Assembly (NCBI GenBank): GCA_027575765.1
Contig: JANBPT010000421.1
Span: 1 to 36,835, forward strand
Length of the DNA stretch: 36,835 nucleotides
Direction: 5' to 3'
From: Tieghemiomyces parasiticus
Taxonomy: Eukaryota; Kickxellomycota; Dimargaritomycetes; Dimargaritales; Dimargaritaceae
Shown here one piece after another: positions 8,631-18,694 of the stretch. The notes beneath the pieces were generated by a model. That model did not search any database, was not told where the DNA came from, and saw only the letters and a list, made by a program, of their open reading frames with translations. A program made the translations under genes and the position numbers. Within the stretch, counting starts at the first letter, position 1; every line of letters begins with the position of its first letter.

Positions 8631-11600
8631 AGTAGACCCAAAGAAAGTGGAGGCACGTTTAAATGATGTACTTTGGTACTGGCTCAAATTAACTGGTATT
8701 TATCCCCGCACGCCACTGAGCCTCGTGTGAGGGCCATTGGTGGACATTAAAATATGCACGTCAACTCAGTGCCTATGCTGATGTCTATAGGGAGCATTGT
8801 GTGCTAGGGTACTAGACATCATGGAATTTGGCAGCGGTGGCCCATGCGCGGACTTAAAGGACACCATCGTTGTCATCCACCATGCCCTAGCAACTGCGTC
8901 CGGAGGTGAGGGGTCTGATCAATCGCCTTAGACTAGATTCAATGGCATTTTTGCTCTCCATACTCGTGGCTCACCAATTTAACCGTCATAGTATGAACGG
9001 ATAGCGCCTCGGCATTACGATAGGCGGAGATGTGGTAGGAGTGAGAATAGGGTTATTATTAAATGACAGGAAGGCGGGTGACACTATGGACCATTTGCAT
9101 AGTAACCCCTGACGCATGCTGGTAAACTGGGATGGAACACCAACTGTCAGGTCCAAACCATGGTCAGCACGGCCCCTAGCACAGGAAAGCTGTGTCTAAG
9201 CGAGCCTCCTATAAACGCGCAAGGATGAACAGTGGTGCCGAATGGGATAACACAAGGACGAGCCAGGGATGCAGTGAGCTGGCCAATGTGAGCTTGGCTC
9301 CCGAGTTCAAGGCATGTGGAATTTATCAAGGTCAGGGCGGTTTGACATCGCAGCAAAGTTATAGTGGCGAGTGCAAAATTCATATGGCTACTCTAAGGTA
9401 CACCTTTTCAGCAATGCGATCAAAGTGATGAGCCTTGTAGACCTTCACGTGAGCCTGGCATCTGGTCGTCATTGGCGATTGAGTTTGCAAACCATGTGGT
9501 ACAGTGTCGAGGCGGAGATAAATACCTTGCTAAACCTGACTCATCCCCAGGGTCTTCGTCTCAAACGTAATTAGCACGCGGCTGAGCCATTGTTAATGAA
9601 TAAGGAGCTGTATTCGAGTACACCATAGCCCCCCTGCCCCACCCCACTGCCTCACCCCTGTCAACACTTGCCCGGCCCATTCCATTCCATGACCTTATTC
9701 TCACTCAATCCTACAGAGGGACCAGGACCGACAGTATACTCAAGATAAAGTGGGTAGAGAGGGGAATGAGGAAGAAGGAGAGTCTAACGTGTGCATCTAG
9801 CCAGGCAAGTGCCGTATGTCCGACTGGCATTAGACGGTCCTCCTGGTTCACGATCCCAGGATGGCACTATTGACCAAGGGGAGTGTCGAATTTTTCGGGG
9901 CTGATAACTAAGGAAGGACATATATTGGAGCCAAGGCAGACCTTGCCATCCAATCCCAATTCTTCTGAAATACCAGCAGACCTATATAGAGTGTCATTAG
10001 TGATGTATGTTGCAGCCGACGGTCTGCCTGCCGTATGCTGAAACCTCGCTATCCACTACTTGTCAACCTCTGCCGGGTTAATTTCCAATCATACCAGCCC
10101 AAGCTCTACCTCCCAGGGCGCACCGCAACTGACCTGACCTGGCTATCTGCTCAATATATGACGTACCCGCTTTAGCATTCACGTCTAGATCCTCACCCAC
10201 CAATTCCCAGCCCCATGTCCGGTAAGGGGCTAATATCAAATTAAAGCACTCCTCTCTTGGCCCTTATTTGTGCGACTAGGGCAGATCCGCAAGGCTGACT
10301 ATAGCCACTGCAGCAATGAAGGAAGGCTGATCATGCACGTAGTTCTTTTTCGGCTTTCAGGGGTGGATGTAAGGAGGGAAAGGTGCGAAGTAGGGTAAGG
10401 GATTTAGGTGATGGTCAGTGGCAGGCAATGTGGCTCCATTGCCCAATCCCTACCGTAAACAAACCTGCGCTGGTCCGCGTGGGCAAGACGCCACAGTCGA
10501 GCTGACTACCTATCCATAATTCATTTCCCTCTTGATTCCGACCGCAATTGAGTTACGCTGTTAAAAAATGCCTACATTCTGACTTGAACATCATGGGGGA
10601 GCTAGACCTGGATCAGATCCTAATCGCCCCTACCTCTGATCAATTCACCTAATCGCGCTTTTGCCGACCTAGGGTACCTTATCACGCAGGTTTCGTACTG
10701 CTAGGTTCGGCACAGTTAAGCTTGATAAAGCGAATACAAAAGGCAGCCTAGCGGTGGTTGCAGACGAGTGACTTGGGAGGGGCTAGCAGTTAACCCGTGG
10801 CCATCGGCGGTCCTACGGTTCACTCGTGCTGACCAGGGGCCATCTCTGCACATACCATCATCCCTGCTGACCACCGTACACTAGAAGCTCTAGTGAGACT
10901 ACTCTAACCGCTACATTGCAGGCTTCGCATTACACCAATCGATCCCACGGGTACACTACATAACCCCGCCCTCTTCAGCGACCGTTGGCTAGCTAAATCT
11001 CCGAAGCTGTGCCAGTGGCAATCCTAGGGCCAAATTAGATGATTTCATTCGTTGGTACAGTTTAGGGGAGAATGTATGTTGTCTGTGTACCCAGATACTC
11101 CGCCCGACAACCCTGGCCCCATTCAGACCTAGAACGGCCACTGGGCTATCTTTAGAATCGATTGGCCACTCGGTTACGGGCACCAGGGCCAACTCATAGT
11201 CGGGAAGCCAAACCACACGGCCTGCATTGCCAGCGGGTCAGGAACGTTGTACCGTCGTCGACATTTACACAACCCAAAAAAGTCCGAAGGCTTCCAAATG
11301 TACTAACTGCCACGTCAGCTTTGCCCACCATCAACTTATACACTTGACCCTACATCGCTGAGCAGTAGAGTGTGACGTAAACCAAGCCAATTAGCGCTTT
11401 GACCCTTGAGTCTTGCATAAGGACCTAAATGCGGCACTGGAGTGCTGTCCCATATACCAATGTGTGGCAGCGGAGCGTCTACAACCCCTGACCAAAGGAA
11501 GGCGGGGAGGGGTGGAGAAGACATGCATCTAGCTGCTTGCCTCCCCTCACCCTTGTACTGCAGCGCAGTGCGACACGAGGTCGGTAGCTACCCGCCTGCC

Positions 11601-12435
11601 GATGGGACCGTCTCTATGTTTAGTATAGTTGCGGGATCGGCGCCGTAATGGGGATTCTGGCCGACGAACTTCCCCGGTGCCAAATGCAATCTAGGTCTGA
11701 GGTTTGTGTGTGGTTATTGGAAGCACCGCTCTCAGAGTACCTGCAAAAGAAGAAGAAAACGGGTGAAAATGAAGCTGTGCCCCCTGTTACCTTCTTCTTA
11801 ACTACCCCTTAACTGATGGCACCAAAGTATTATTGGCATGGATGACATAAAACATGGATCGAACCGGGCCTAGTGAAGTGCTGTGCTGCCGATATTGGTG
11901 ATTAGCAGAGGCCGGTGAGACAGATTCAGGGGTCGGGGGGTCCTGGTGACAAGGTCAAAGGACCAATGTTTGTATCTTGGCCACTACCCTGATGGACTTG
12001 TGCAATCAACCCCAGCGCAGGCGGTTAGGGGGGATACGTTGCTGTAGCTCGAAATCTGCGTGATTAGGAAGATCAATAAACCAGGCAGGTGTTGACTAGA
12101 TTACGAGGTGACTGCCCAGGCCCTAGCCACATAGCAGAGGTCAGGAGCGGCTAGTCCCCTTCAGTAACCGATAGCTTACCAGCAGGGACAGGGACGCCTC
12201 ACTTGCCCATCCGACGGGGCCCTAATGCATGCATAGTCCACCAAGGTGGTGCTCTGGTCGAACAGGGGCCAGCTCGGCCACCCCCCTCAATGCTAACCCA
12301 CGCCCACGGCCTGCATTCTCGTCCACCTTCGTTACTCATTGTGCTCTGCTAATTTAGACCCACCTTCCCCGCGGCATTACGCGCCTTCCGAACCGAAACG
12401 GCACACGTTCCGCCCAATACCCTCCGTATAGACTC
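8631..12435. other. Gene-poor stretch, right part, ending in the FEX promoter
   Basis: About 3.8 kb with only scattered short ORFs of no recognisable family. The last 150 bp or so before 12436 become C- and pyrimidine-rich, as upstream of other genes in this window, and probably hold the fluoride exporter promoter. No TATA box is obvious. Confidence 0.5.
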
Positions 12436-14103
12436 ATGGCGTGGAAGAGTCGTACCGTCGAAGTCGCTTCACTGGCTTTCTTTTCCATCTGTGGGCTATG
12501 GGTCCGTCAGGGTATCAATGCCCTTTTCACCTTTGGCTTCGCGCCCGTCTTTGCCCTAGCCATGGTGCAGCTGACGGGTTGCGTGGCAATGGGGTTCATT
12601 CGCGAACTGAAGGTGATTCAGGCCAAGGCATACCACCAGTGGCGCGAGTCAGCCGGTGGTGGGCGGCCACGCGAGCGGACTGAAGAGGGGCCGTGGTCTC
12701 CTGGTGCGGCACGGCCATCCCCGACAGCTGTGGCACCGCCTAGGCCAACGGAGAAGCGCCCGCGTAGACAAAAAACGGGCGACAGAGTGGCCGCAGGTCC
12801 CGTCAGCGCCGCAGATACTGAATACCGACCAGGCGTGAACGAAGCGGCCCTCCGCCCCACTGAAACTGCCTGTCTGATGCCGGAGGACGGGAGCCAACTG
12901 CGCTGGGCGGATCCCCCATACGTCCCACCCTCGGTCGATCCGGACGCCACAGATGAAGCGTTCCGGCCGGGGTCTGGTGAGCTATCCATTGCGCCGTCCA
13001 GTGTCGTGGCTGTAGAGGCCACACATTCCTTGCAGTCAGTACAAGTCGTCACCAAACCTGATCTACCTACACCCCACACCCGCCACCTGCTCAACCCACT
13101 CGATTACTACCTGACCCATGTACCGTACCTTTTCAAAGGTATCACGACGGGTCTCTGTGGTTCCATCACCACATTTTCGTCGTGGCAGCTGCAGGTATTC
13201 CAAACCGCCTTCCGGGTTCGCGACGATGTGGACATCAATCCGGTGGCGTCGCAACGGACCCTGCCACCCACCCATTTCGACTCCCTCCTGGGCGCTTTCA
13301 CTCACCTTGTCGTGACCTGGTGCGTGGCCCTTGTTGGCCTGAAGTTCGGCCATCATCTTGCCGGCGGCTGGTCGAACGCTAACCCCTACCGACTCTTATA
13401 CAGCCCCCAGCGGCGTCGGCCGTTCCCCGTGAATCCCGATGTCAAATTGGCGGACCGACTGGAACCCGTACCGTTTCCGAACGCCCAACCGCACTTGGTA
13501 CGCCGAGTCTTGGACAGGCTGGTGATAGTGCTCGGATTGGGCGGATGGGCGGGCGTTATTGTTGGGGCTTGCCTTTCGTACTACTGGCGTGAGTATTCTC
13601 TAGCCGCCTGCTTCGCACCACTAGGTACCTTACTACGCTTTTGGCTGGCCCGCCTGAATCGGCCGTCGGCCCGCACAGAGGAACGTAATCGGCGCGGCCT
13701 GGGCCGGATATCCGGACTGCTGAACTTGCGCGGACCGTCTGTGGGTGTCTTGCCCTGGGGAACATTTATTGCCAACATTGCCGGCACCGCCCTACTGGGC
13801 GTGCTCTTCCTCCTGGGCCGTAATGTGTTCGTCATCCACCGTGCCGTAGGGGGTGGACGCGAATCACCAGCTTTCTGTCAGCTACGCCAGGCGATGATGG
13901 ATGGCCTCTGCGGCTGTCTGACTACTGTGTCTACCCTGGCCGTTGAGGCGGCCGTGCTTGTGCCGACACTCACTCGGAGTTACCTCTACACGCTACTCTC
14001 CATCCTGACGGCCCAGGCCTTACTAGTTATTAGCGCCGGTTTCTACGAGTGGTTCGTGCAGCCCAACACCCGAATGGGCCGCCTCAACTGCTATGCGGCC
14101 TAG
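12436..14103 (+). CDS. FEX1: Fluoride export protein FEX (two-domain CrcB/Fluc type)
   Basis: A 555-aa membrane protein that exports fluoride from the cytosol across the plasma membrane, protecting against fluoride toxicity. It has two CrcB domains in tandem, as in eukaryotic FEX proteins. Domain 1: TM1/TM2 at about 8-56, with the G-x-x-x-R entry at 20-24, and TM3 with the signature GLCGSITTFSSW at 239-250 and TM4 at about 283-305. Domain 2: GTLLRFWLARLN at 397-408, TM2 WGTFIANIAGTALLG at 441-455, TM3 GLCGCLTTVSTL at 490-501, TM4 about 517-540. A separate hydrophobic segment (362-381) joins them, as needed to invert the second domain. A hydrophilic Pro/Arg/Ser-rich insertion of about 160 residues (62-225) splits domain 1, which is unusual. 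No intron. AATAAA at 14232-14237 is the likely poly(A) signal. Confidence 0.9.
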   Translation: MAWKSRTVEVASLAFFSICGLWVRQGINALFTFGFAPVFALAMVQLTGCVAMGFIRELKVIQAKAYHQWRESAGGGRPRERTEEGPWSPGAARPSPTAVAPPRPTEKRPRRQKTGDRVAAGPVSAADTEYRPGVNEAALRPTETACLMPEDGSQLRWADPPYVPPSVDPDATDEAFRPGSGELSIAPSSVVAVEATHSLQSVQVVTKPDLPTPHTRHLLNPLDYYLTHVPYLFKGITTGLCGSITTFSSWQLQVFQTAFRVRDDVDINPVASQRTLPPTHFDSLLGAFTHLVVTWCVALVGLKFGHHLAGGWSNANPYRLLYSPQRRRPFPVNPDVKLADRLEPVPFPNAQPHLVRRVLDRLVIVLGLGGWAGVIVGACLSYYWREYSLAACFAPLGTLLRFWLARLNRPSARTEERNRRGLGRISGLLNLRGPSVGVLPWGTFIANIAGTALLGVLFLLGRNVFVIHRAVGGGRESPAFCQLRQAMMDGLCGCLTTVSTLAVEAAVLVPTLTRSYLYTLLSILTAQALLVISAGFYEWFVQPNTRMGRLNCYAA

Positions 14104-14726
14104 CCCTACCAGGTAGATCATGTCACGGGTGACGGGCGGCATCTGTTAATTCGATAATTTAATTCATAGCTGGGCGGTGGGCCTGTGTAGTATCAGACCG
14201 TTGGTTCCAGACCGCAGGAAAGGACCTCTATAATAAAATGACGACCGGGGCATGTTACTAACCGTATAGTTGAACATGGCTAGTCGTGGCAGGAGACCAG
14301 ACGGACTAATTTGGACATTGCCGATATTTTACTAGTCAGACTGGGCTAGCCAAAGCTCGTTAACGGTAGGAGGCTTGTCACCCCCCCCCCACCTCCTCTT
14401 GACTCGCGGCCGCAGCAGTGCGAGTCAGAGTATAGAATGCGGAAAGGCGGCGTCACAGCTTCAGGCTGGGAGGGAATCCCCTCCACCCTAACAATGGTCC
14501 CATCTGGCCTCTAGCAAGTCATTCCCCTTGCTTTACACTTCACCACAACCAGCCGCTTTACCCTCTCCTCCTGTCATTGGTCGCCATCCCCCGTATCTCA
14601 TCCTTTCCGACCCAGCCGGAAGACATCAAGTACATTGGTTACGCATTTTGGGTACCCTCACCTCATTCATTCTCCACTTTTTCCCAGTATCCACCGGTCT
14701 TATCGAATCGTTTCCCATCATTCGCC
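14104..14726. other. Intergenic: FEX 3' region and RPT4 promoter
   Basis: It contains AATAAA at 14232-14237 (FEX poly(A) signal), a C10 tract at 14381-14390, and a strongly pyrimidine-rich stretch from about 14530 to 14725 just before the RPT4 start. The open frame running into RPT4 from 14577 is upstream leader, because the conserved family N terminus begins at the ATG at 14727. Confidence 0.55.
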
Positions 14727-16207
14727 ATGTCGACCCTTACTGGTAGCTCCGCTGCTCCCACCGACCGGCGCACGAAGGTGCTTCACGACTACCGCCGGCG
14801 TCTACTTGAACACCGCGAAACGGAGGCCAAGGTCAAGGGTCTTCGCGCCGAGGTCACAAAGCTCGAGAAGGACTACGACAAAACCGAGGACGACATGAAG
14901 GCTTTGCAGTCCGCCGGCCAGATCATCGCCGAAATCTTTAAACAACTGGACGAGGAACGATGTAAGTGGTCGGAAATGCGGCGTCTACCACCGCCATCCC
15001 TGGACCGAAGCAGGGAGCGTAGCGATCGCGTGGTCGGTGCGGCCGGACCTGGCTATTCCTGACCGAACCCTACATATTGCAGGAGTCGGTCCACAGCACC
15101 TATTCCCTCCTTCCCTGTGGAGTTCAGCCGGACTGCCCGGTGACACCTGCCGCTTCGCCGCCGTTCGCAGTATTCTAACCCGCGGTTCACTTTCTCTTTC
15201 CCTTGGCACCATCCGACTTAACCCCGTCTGTCCGCCTCCCAGTCCTGGTTAAGGCCTCCAGCGGTCCACGTTACATCGTGGGCTGTCGCAACAAGCTGGA
15301 CAAGTCGGAATTGAAACAGGGCACGCGCGTCGCATTGGATATGACCACGCTGACCATCATGCGGCGCCTACCCCGGGAAGTCGACCCTCTGGTTTACAAC
15401 ATGTCCGTGGAAAAGCCCGACACGGTCAATTTTGCCGGGATCGGTGGCCTGGGCGAACAGATCCGGGAACTGCGTGAGGTCATCGAGCTGCCGCTGGTCA
15501 ACCCGGAGCTCTTCATCCGTGTCGGCATCAAGCCACCCAAGGGCGTCCTTCTGTACGGCCCGCCCGGTACAGGCAAGACTATGCTGGCCAAAGCGGTGGC
15601 CAATACCCTGGAGACCAACTTTCTCAAGGTTGTAGCGTCGGCCATCGTGGACAAGTACATTGGCGAGAGTTCGCGTGTGATTCGCGAGATGTTTGGCTAC
15701 GCACGCGACCACGAACCCTGTATTATTTTCATGGACGAGATTGACGCCATCGGCGGGCGACGGTTCTCGGAGGGTACGTCAGCCGACCGTGAGATCCAGC
15801 GGACCATGATGGAATTGCTCAACCAGATGGACGGGTTCGACTACCTAGGCAAAACCAAGATTATCATGGCCACCAACCGGCCTGACACGCTCGACCCAGC
15901 CCTTCTCCGCCCCGGCCGCTTGGACCGTAAGATCGAGATCCCGCTCCCCAACGAGCAAGGCCGTACTGAAATTCTGCGGATCCACGCGGCGGGGATTACC
16001 AAGCACGGCGATATCGACTATGAGGCCATCGTGAAGCTTTCTGACGGCTTCAATGGCGCTGACCTGCGTAACGTCTGTACTGAGGCTGGCATGTTCGCCA
16101 TCCGGGATGACCGCGACTATGTCGTCCAGGAGGATTTCATGAAGGCCGTACGCAAGGTGGCCGACGCCAAGAAGCTTGAGACCAAGCTGGACTACGAGAA
16201 ACTGTAA
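14727..16207 (+). CDS. RPT4: 26S proteasome regulatory ATPase subunit Rpt4 (PSMC6 family)
   Basis: AAA+ ATPase of the 19S base ring, which unfolds ubiquitylated substrates and feeds them to the 20S core in nucleus and cytosol. Two exons: 14727-14961 and 15243-16207. The 281-bp intron has GTAAGT...CAG, with CTAAC at 15175-15179 and CTTAAC near 15217 as branch candidates. The join restores the conserved [14 protein letters not shown] segment, giving 399 aa (human and yeast are about 390-440). Seen: N-terminal coiled coil (about 15-75), OB region with [10 protein letters not shown], Walker A GPPGTGKT 184-191, aromatic pore loop KYIGES 216-221, Walker B IIFMDEID 239-246, sensor ATNRPD 288-293, arginine fingers RPGRLDR 301-307. 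It ends LDYEKL without an HbYX motif, normal for Rpt4. The LETKLDY tail and [11 protein letters not shown] favour Rpt4 over the other Rpt subunits. Confidence 0.97.
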
Positions 16208-17032
16208 CGACTCTCCCCTCCTTCAATTACCGCCAATGACCCTCGAAAGGTCGCCTTACCATCTGAAGCCCTGGGACGATTATGTGCAATTCTTTTCTTT
16301 TAGCACCGCTGGTCCGCACTTTGCCGCCATATATGTTTCTAACCTCTCATAAAGAACCAATGATGAAGTTGAGAGGCAATTGGCGTGTTTGACAGCATTT
16401 AGGAACAAACCTGTTTTCAGCAGGGTTGCGGAAGCTATAAGGTCATGTCCAGGATCTCACCCGCTCGTCAATCCTCGTTTATTTTATGTAGCTATAAGGA
16501 TTGTAATCGGAGTGGGCAGGAGAAGTGTCTATCCCATCCCCCCTCCCAGGACTGGCTGAGACGGCTTTGAGTCAACTAAGATATACGCAGCGAATCCTAC
16601 TGGCCTAGATTGACAAGGATCCCAACTATCCTGAGGGTATCGATAGGCGTCACCGACAAGGGGCGTAGACACGCTCTCTCGCCGTTTCCCCTGCGAAGAG
16701 ACAGTTTTACCAGCTGCCTCGGCGTCAGATCGGATTCTCACCGACGGCCCGTACTGATTCCTGCATAAGTCAAAGCTCATTAAACAACGCGCTGTGAGAA
16801 CGCTGTTAGCCACTGTGTTTTGCTTCATTCCATGTCGATTTTTTTATGTCCGTGCCATTCATCTCGTCTTTAGACTCCGCCAGCCCAGCAATCCACCACC
16901 CGTCAAGTCGGTCGCCAGAAGTCAGCGACCTTCCCTCCTTGGTTTCTCGTCCTCACTAGTTCTCTGCTGAAATCGCCACCTCCTCTACCTCCCGGTTCAT
17001 CCGTCTTTCCACGCGCCCCGTCTACACCCGCT
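16208..17032. other. Intergenic: RPT4 3' region and NUP54 promoter
   Basis: 825 bp without a recognisable gene. The minus-strand ORF at 16529-16828 (99 aa) has no family features. A T7 tract lies at about 16839-16845, and the last 170 bp before 17033 are pyrimidine-rich, probably the promoter and leader of the nucleoporin gene. Confidence 0.5.
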
Positions 17033-18304
17033 ATGTTCGGTTCTGCCACCGGTGCAGGATTTGGCACGGCCCAGCCCGCCGCCACTTCGGGATTCGGCAC
17101 CGGAGCCGCGGCCACTCCGACCGGCTTCGGCTCGACGATTAAGCGTTCGCTATCGAACCCCGGCCTAAACGCCACCGCCCCGAAGCCTCCCACTTTCGGG
17201 GGCGCTTTTGGTGGCGAATTCGGGAGCCAGACTTCCACGGCGCCTGCCGCCCCGGCTTTTGGTGCGGCTGTGACCTCAACAGTCACCACCAATGCGTTCG
17301 GTAGCCTAACCAGCACCGCCCCTTCAGGTTCAACGGGCACGTTCGGTACCCCGGCAACCACCGCACCTACCACTGGCCTCTTTGCGTCGGTCGGCACCCC
17401 TGCAGGTGGCGGCTTTGGTGCCAGCACCGGTGCTTCTGCCACGGGCTTCGGTGCGACAAGCGCCCCCTCGGGCTGGGGGGCTGCTAACTCAACCCCCGCC
17501 ACGTCGGCGCCAGGCCTACAGCCACAGTCTATGGCGCAAATCTCCCACCTGCAACAGCACAACCAAGATAATGTCTGGGACCAGCTTATGCTCATCAAGG
17601 AGATGTGGAATCCTCACTCCCCGTTGTGTCAGTTTAAGCACTACTTCTATAATTTGGTGGATCCCCAGCAGGTCCACCTGTATACATGCCCACCTGACCA
17701 CGATCCGGCCCTGTGGGATCAGGCCCAGCAGGACAACCCAGATCGGACGTGCCTGGTACCGGCGCTGGCGGTGGGATTCGAAGACCTGCGCAAGCGGGCA
17801 GAGCAACAGCGGGCCGAGAGTGAGGCCCATGCGGCCAAGGCCGAGGAGATCGCCCAGAAGCTAACCCAGCTGCAGACACGACACCAGGTGGACACGCAGT
17901 CCAAGCTGACGGAGTATCGGCGCCGTAACCAGGAGCAGAGCCAGCGCATCCAGCGGCTGATGAAGCTGGCCCAGGTGGTACGGTTCCGCGGCCAGACCCT
18001 TCGGCCCGAGGAGGAAATCATGAGAGTACGGCTCGAACGGATGCAGGGCGAGCTCAGCCGACCCGGTCAGCTGCAGCGGCGCGCCCAAGACCTGTGGACG
18101 CAGACCCAGTCCCTCCTCGCTGCCACCAACCGTGTGGCCCAGACCCGCCACGGTAACATCCGCTACGAGGTGGCTAACGACGTGGACCTTGAGACCTGCG
18201 TCAACCTACTTGACAACTACCAGGCTGGGCTGACCCAGCTGACTGGTGTGATGCAGAAGGATATTAAGGATACCAAGGCGCTACTCGAAGGTCGCACAGC
18301 ATGA
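17033..18304 (+). CDS. NUP57: FG nucleoporin Nup54/Nup57
   Basis: A 423-aa central-channel component of the nuclear pore complex, where it works with Nup62/Nsp1 and Nup58/Nup49 homologues to form the permeability barrier. The N-terminal 165 residues are Ala/Thr/Gly-rich with about 12 FG dipeptides (for example at 2, 10, 21, 32, 55, 76, 89, 104, 128 and 139). The family's conserved helical domain follows: WDQLMLIKEMWNP at 182-194, then CQFKHYFYNLV 199-209, HLYTCPP, LWDQAQQDNPD and CLVPALAVGFEDL 240-252. Coiled coil runs from about 250 to 345 with a helical tail to 423. Intronless. The ATG matches the usual MFG... start. Two AATAAA signals lie 65-80 bp after the stop. Fungal orthologues are called Nup57, animal ones Nup54. 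Confidence 0.93.
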   Translation: MFGSATGAGFGTAQPAATSGFGTGAAATPTGFGSTIKRSLSNPGLNATAPKPPTFGGAFGGEFGSQTSTAPAAPAFGAAVTSTVTTNAFGSLTSTAPSGSTGTFGTPATTAPTTGLFASVGTPAGGGFGASTGASATGFGATSAPSGWGAANSTPATSAPGLQPQSMAQISHLQQHNQDNVWDQLMLIKEMWNPHSPLCQFKHYFYNLVDPQQVHLYTCPPDHDPALWDQAQQDNPDRTCLVPALAVGFEDLRKRAEQQRAESEAHAAKAEEIAQKLTQLQTRHQVDTQSKLTEYRRRNQEQSQRIQRLMKLAQVVRFRGQTLRPEEEIMRVRLERMQGELSRPGQLQRRAQDLWTQTQSLLAATNRVAQTRHGNIRYEVANDVDLETCVNLLDNYQAGLTQLTGVMQKDIKDTKALLEGRTA

Positions 18305-18694
18305 GGGCGAAACTACACCCGCCGTATCTAATGATTCGGAGGCCCAGAACTCTCACCCGAACTAGGTCCAATAAAAAGGAATAAAAGACGGTCGCAGTAT
18401 ATAGGCTAAACAGGATTTCGACATTGTTATTGTAGGGTTGGAAACCTCCCCGCCGGATAGCTATCAGAGAGAGAGTAAGGAGGTTTTAGCCTGGCGACCC
18501 CAGCAAAATGAAACCGTCGACCTGGCGGGGGATAGCTGTCAGCCCTATGGCAGAGTGCTGCTGGCGCATCGGCGGTGGGTGATGATGCCTGACCATCCAC
18601 CACTCTGGTAAATGAGGTCTCCACGTTGATTGGATGCATGTCCTGACTTGCCTCCTCTTCCTCTTCCTCTGTCCATCGGCATCACATCCTGGCC
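18305..18694 (+). terminator. NUP57 3' region with tandem poly(A) signals, then next promoter
   Basis: AATAAA occurs at 18370-18375 and 18380-18385, the likely cleavage signals for the nucleoporin transcript. The remainder is intergenic. It turns CT-rich at about 18650-18670, just before the start of the HAD-like gene. Confidence 0.6.

Noticed and set aside
8250..8687. Minus-strand ORF of 145 aa in the gene-free block
   Set aside because: It is open mainly across the foldback at 8496-8630, shows no domain and lacks the GC-ending codon bias of the real genes.
14577..14726. N-terminal extension of Rpt4 from the open frame upstream of 14727
   Set aside because: The peptide is Pro/Phe/Ser-rich translated promoter sequence, and the ATG at 14727 gives a normal family length.
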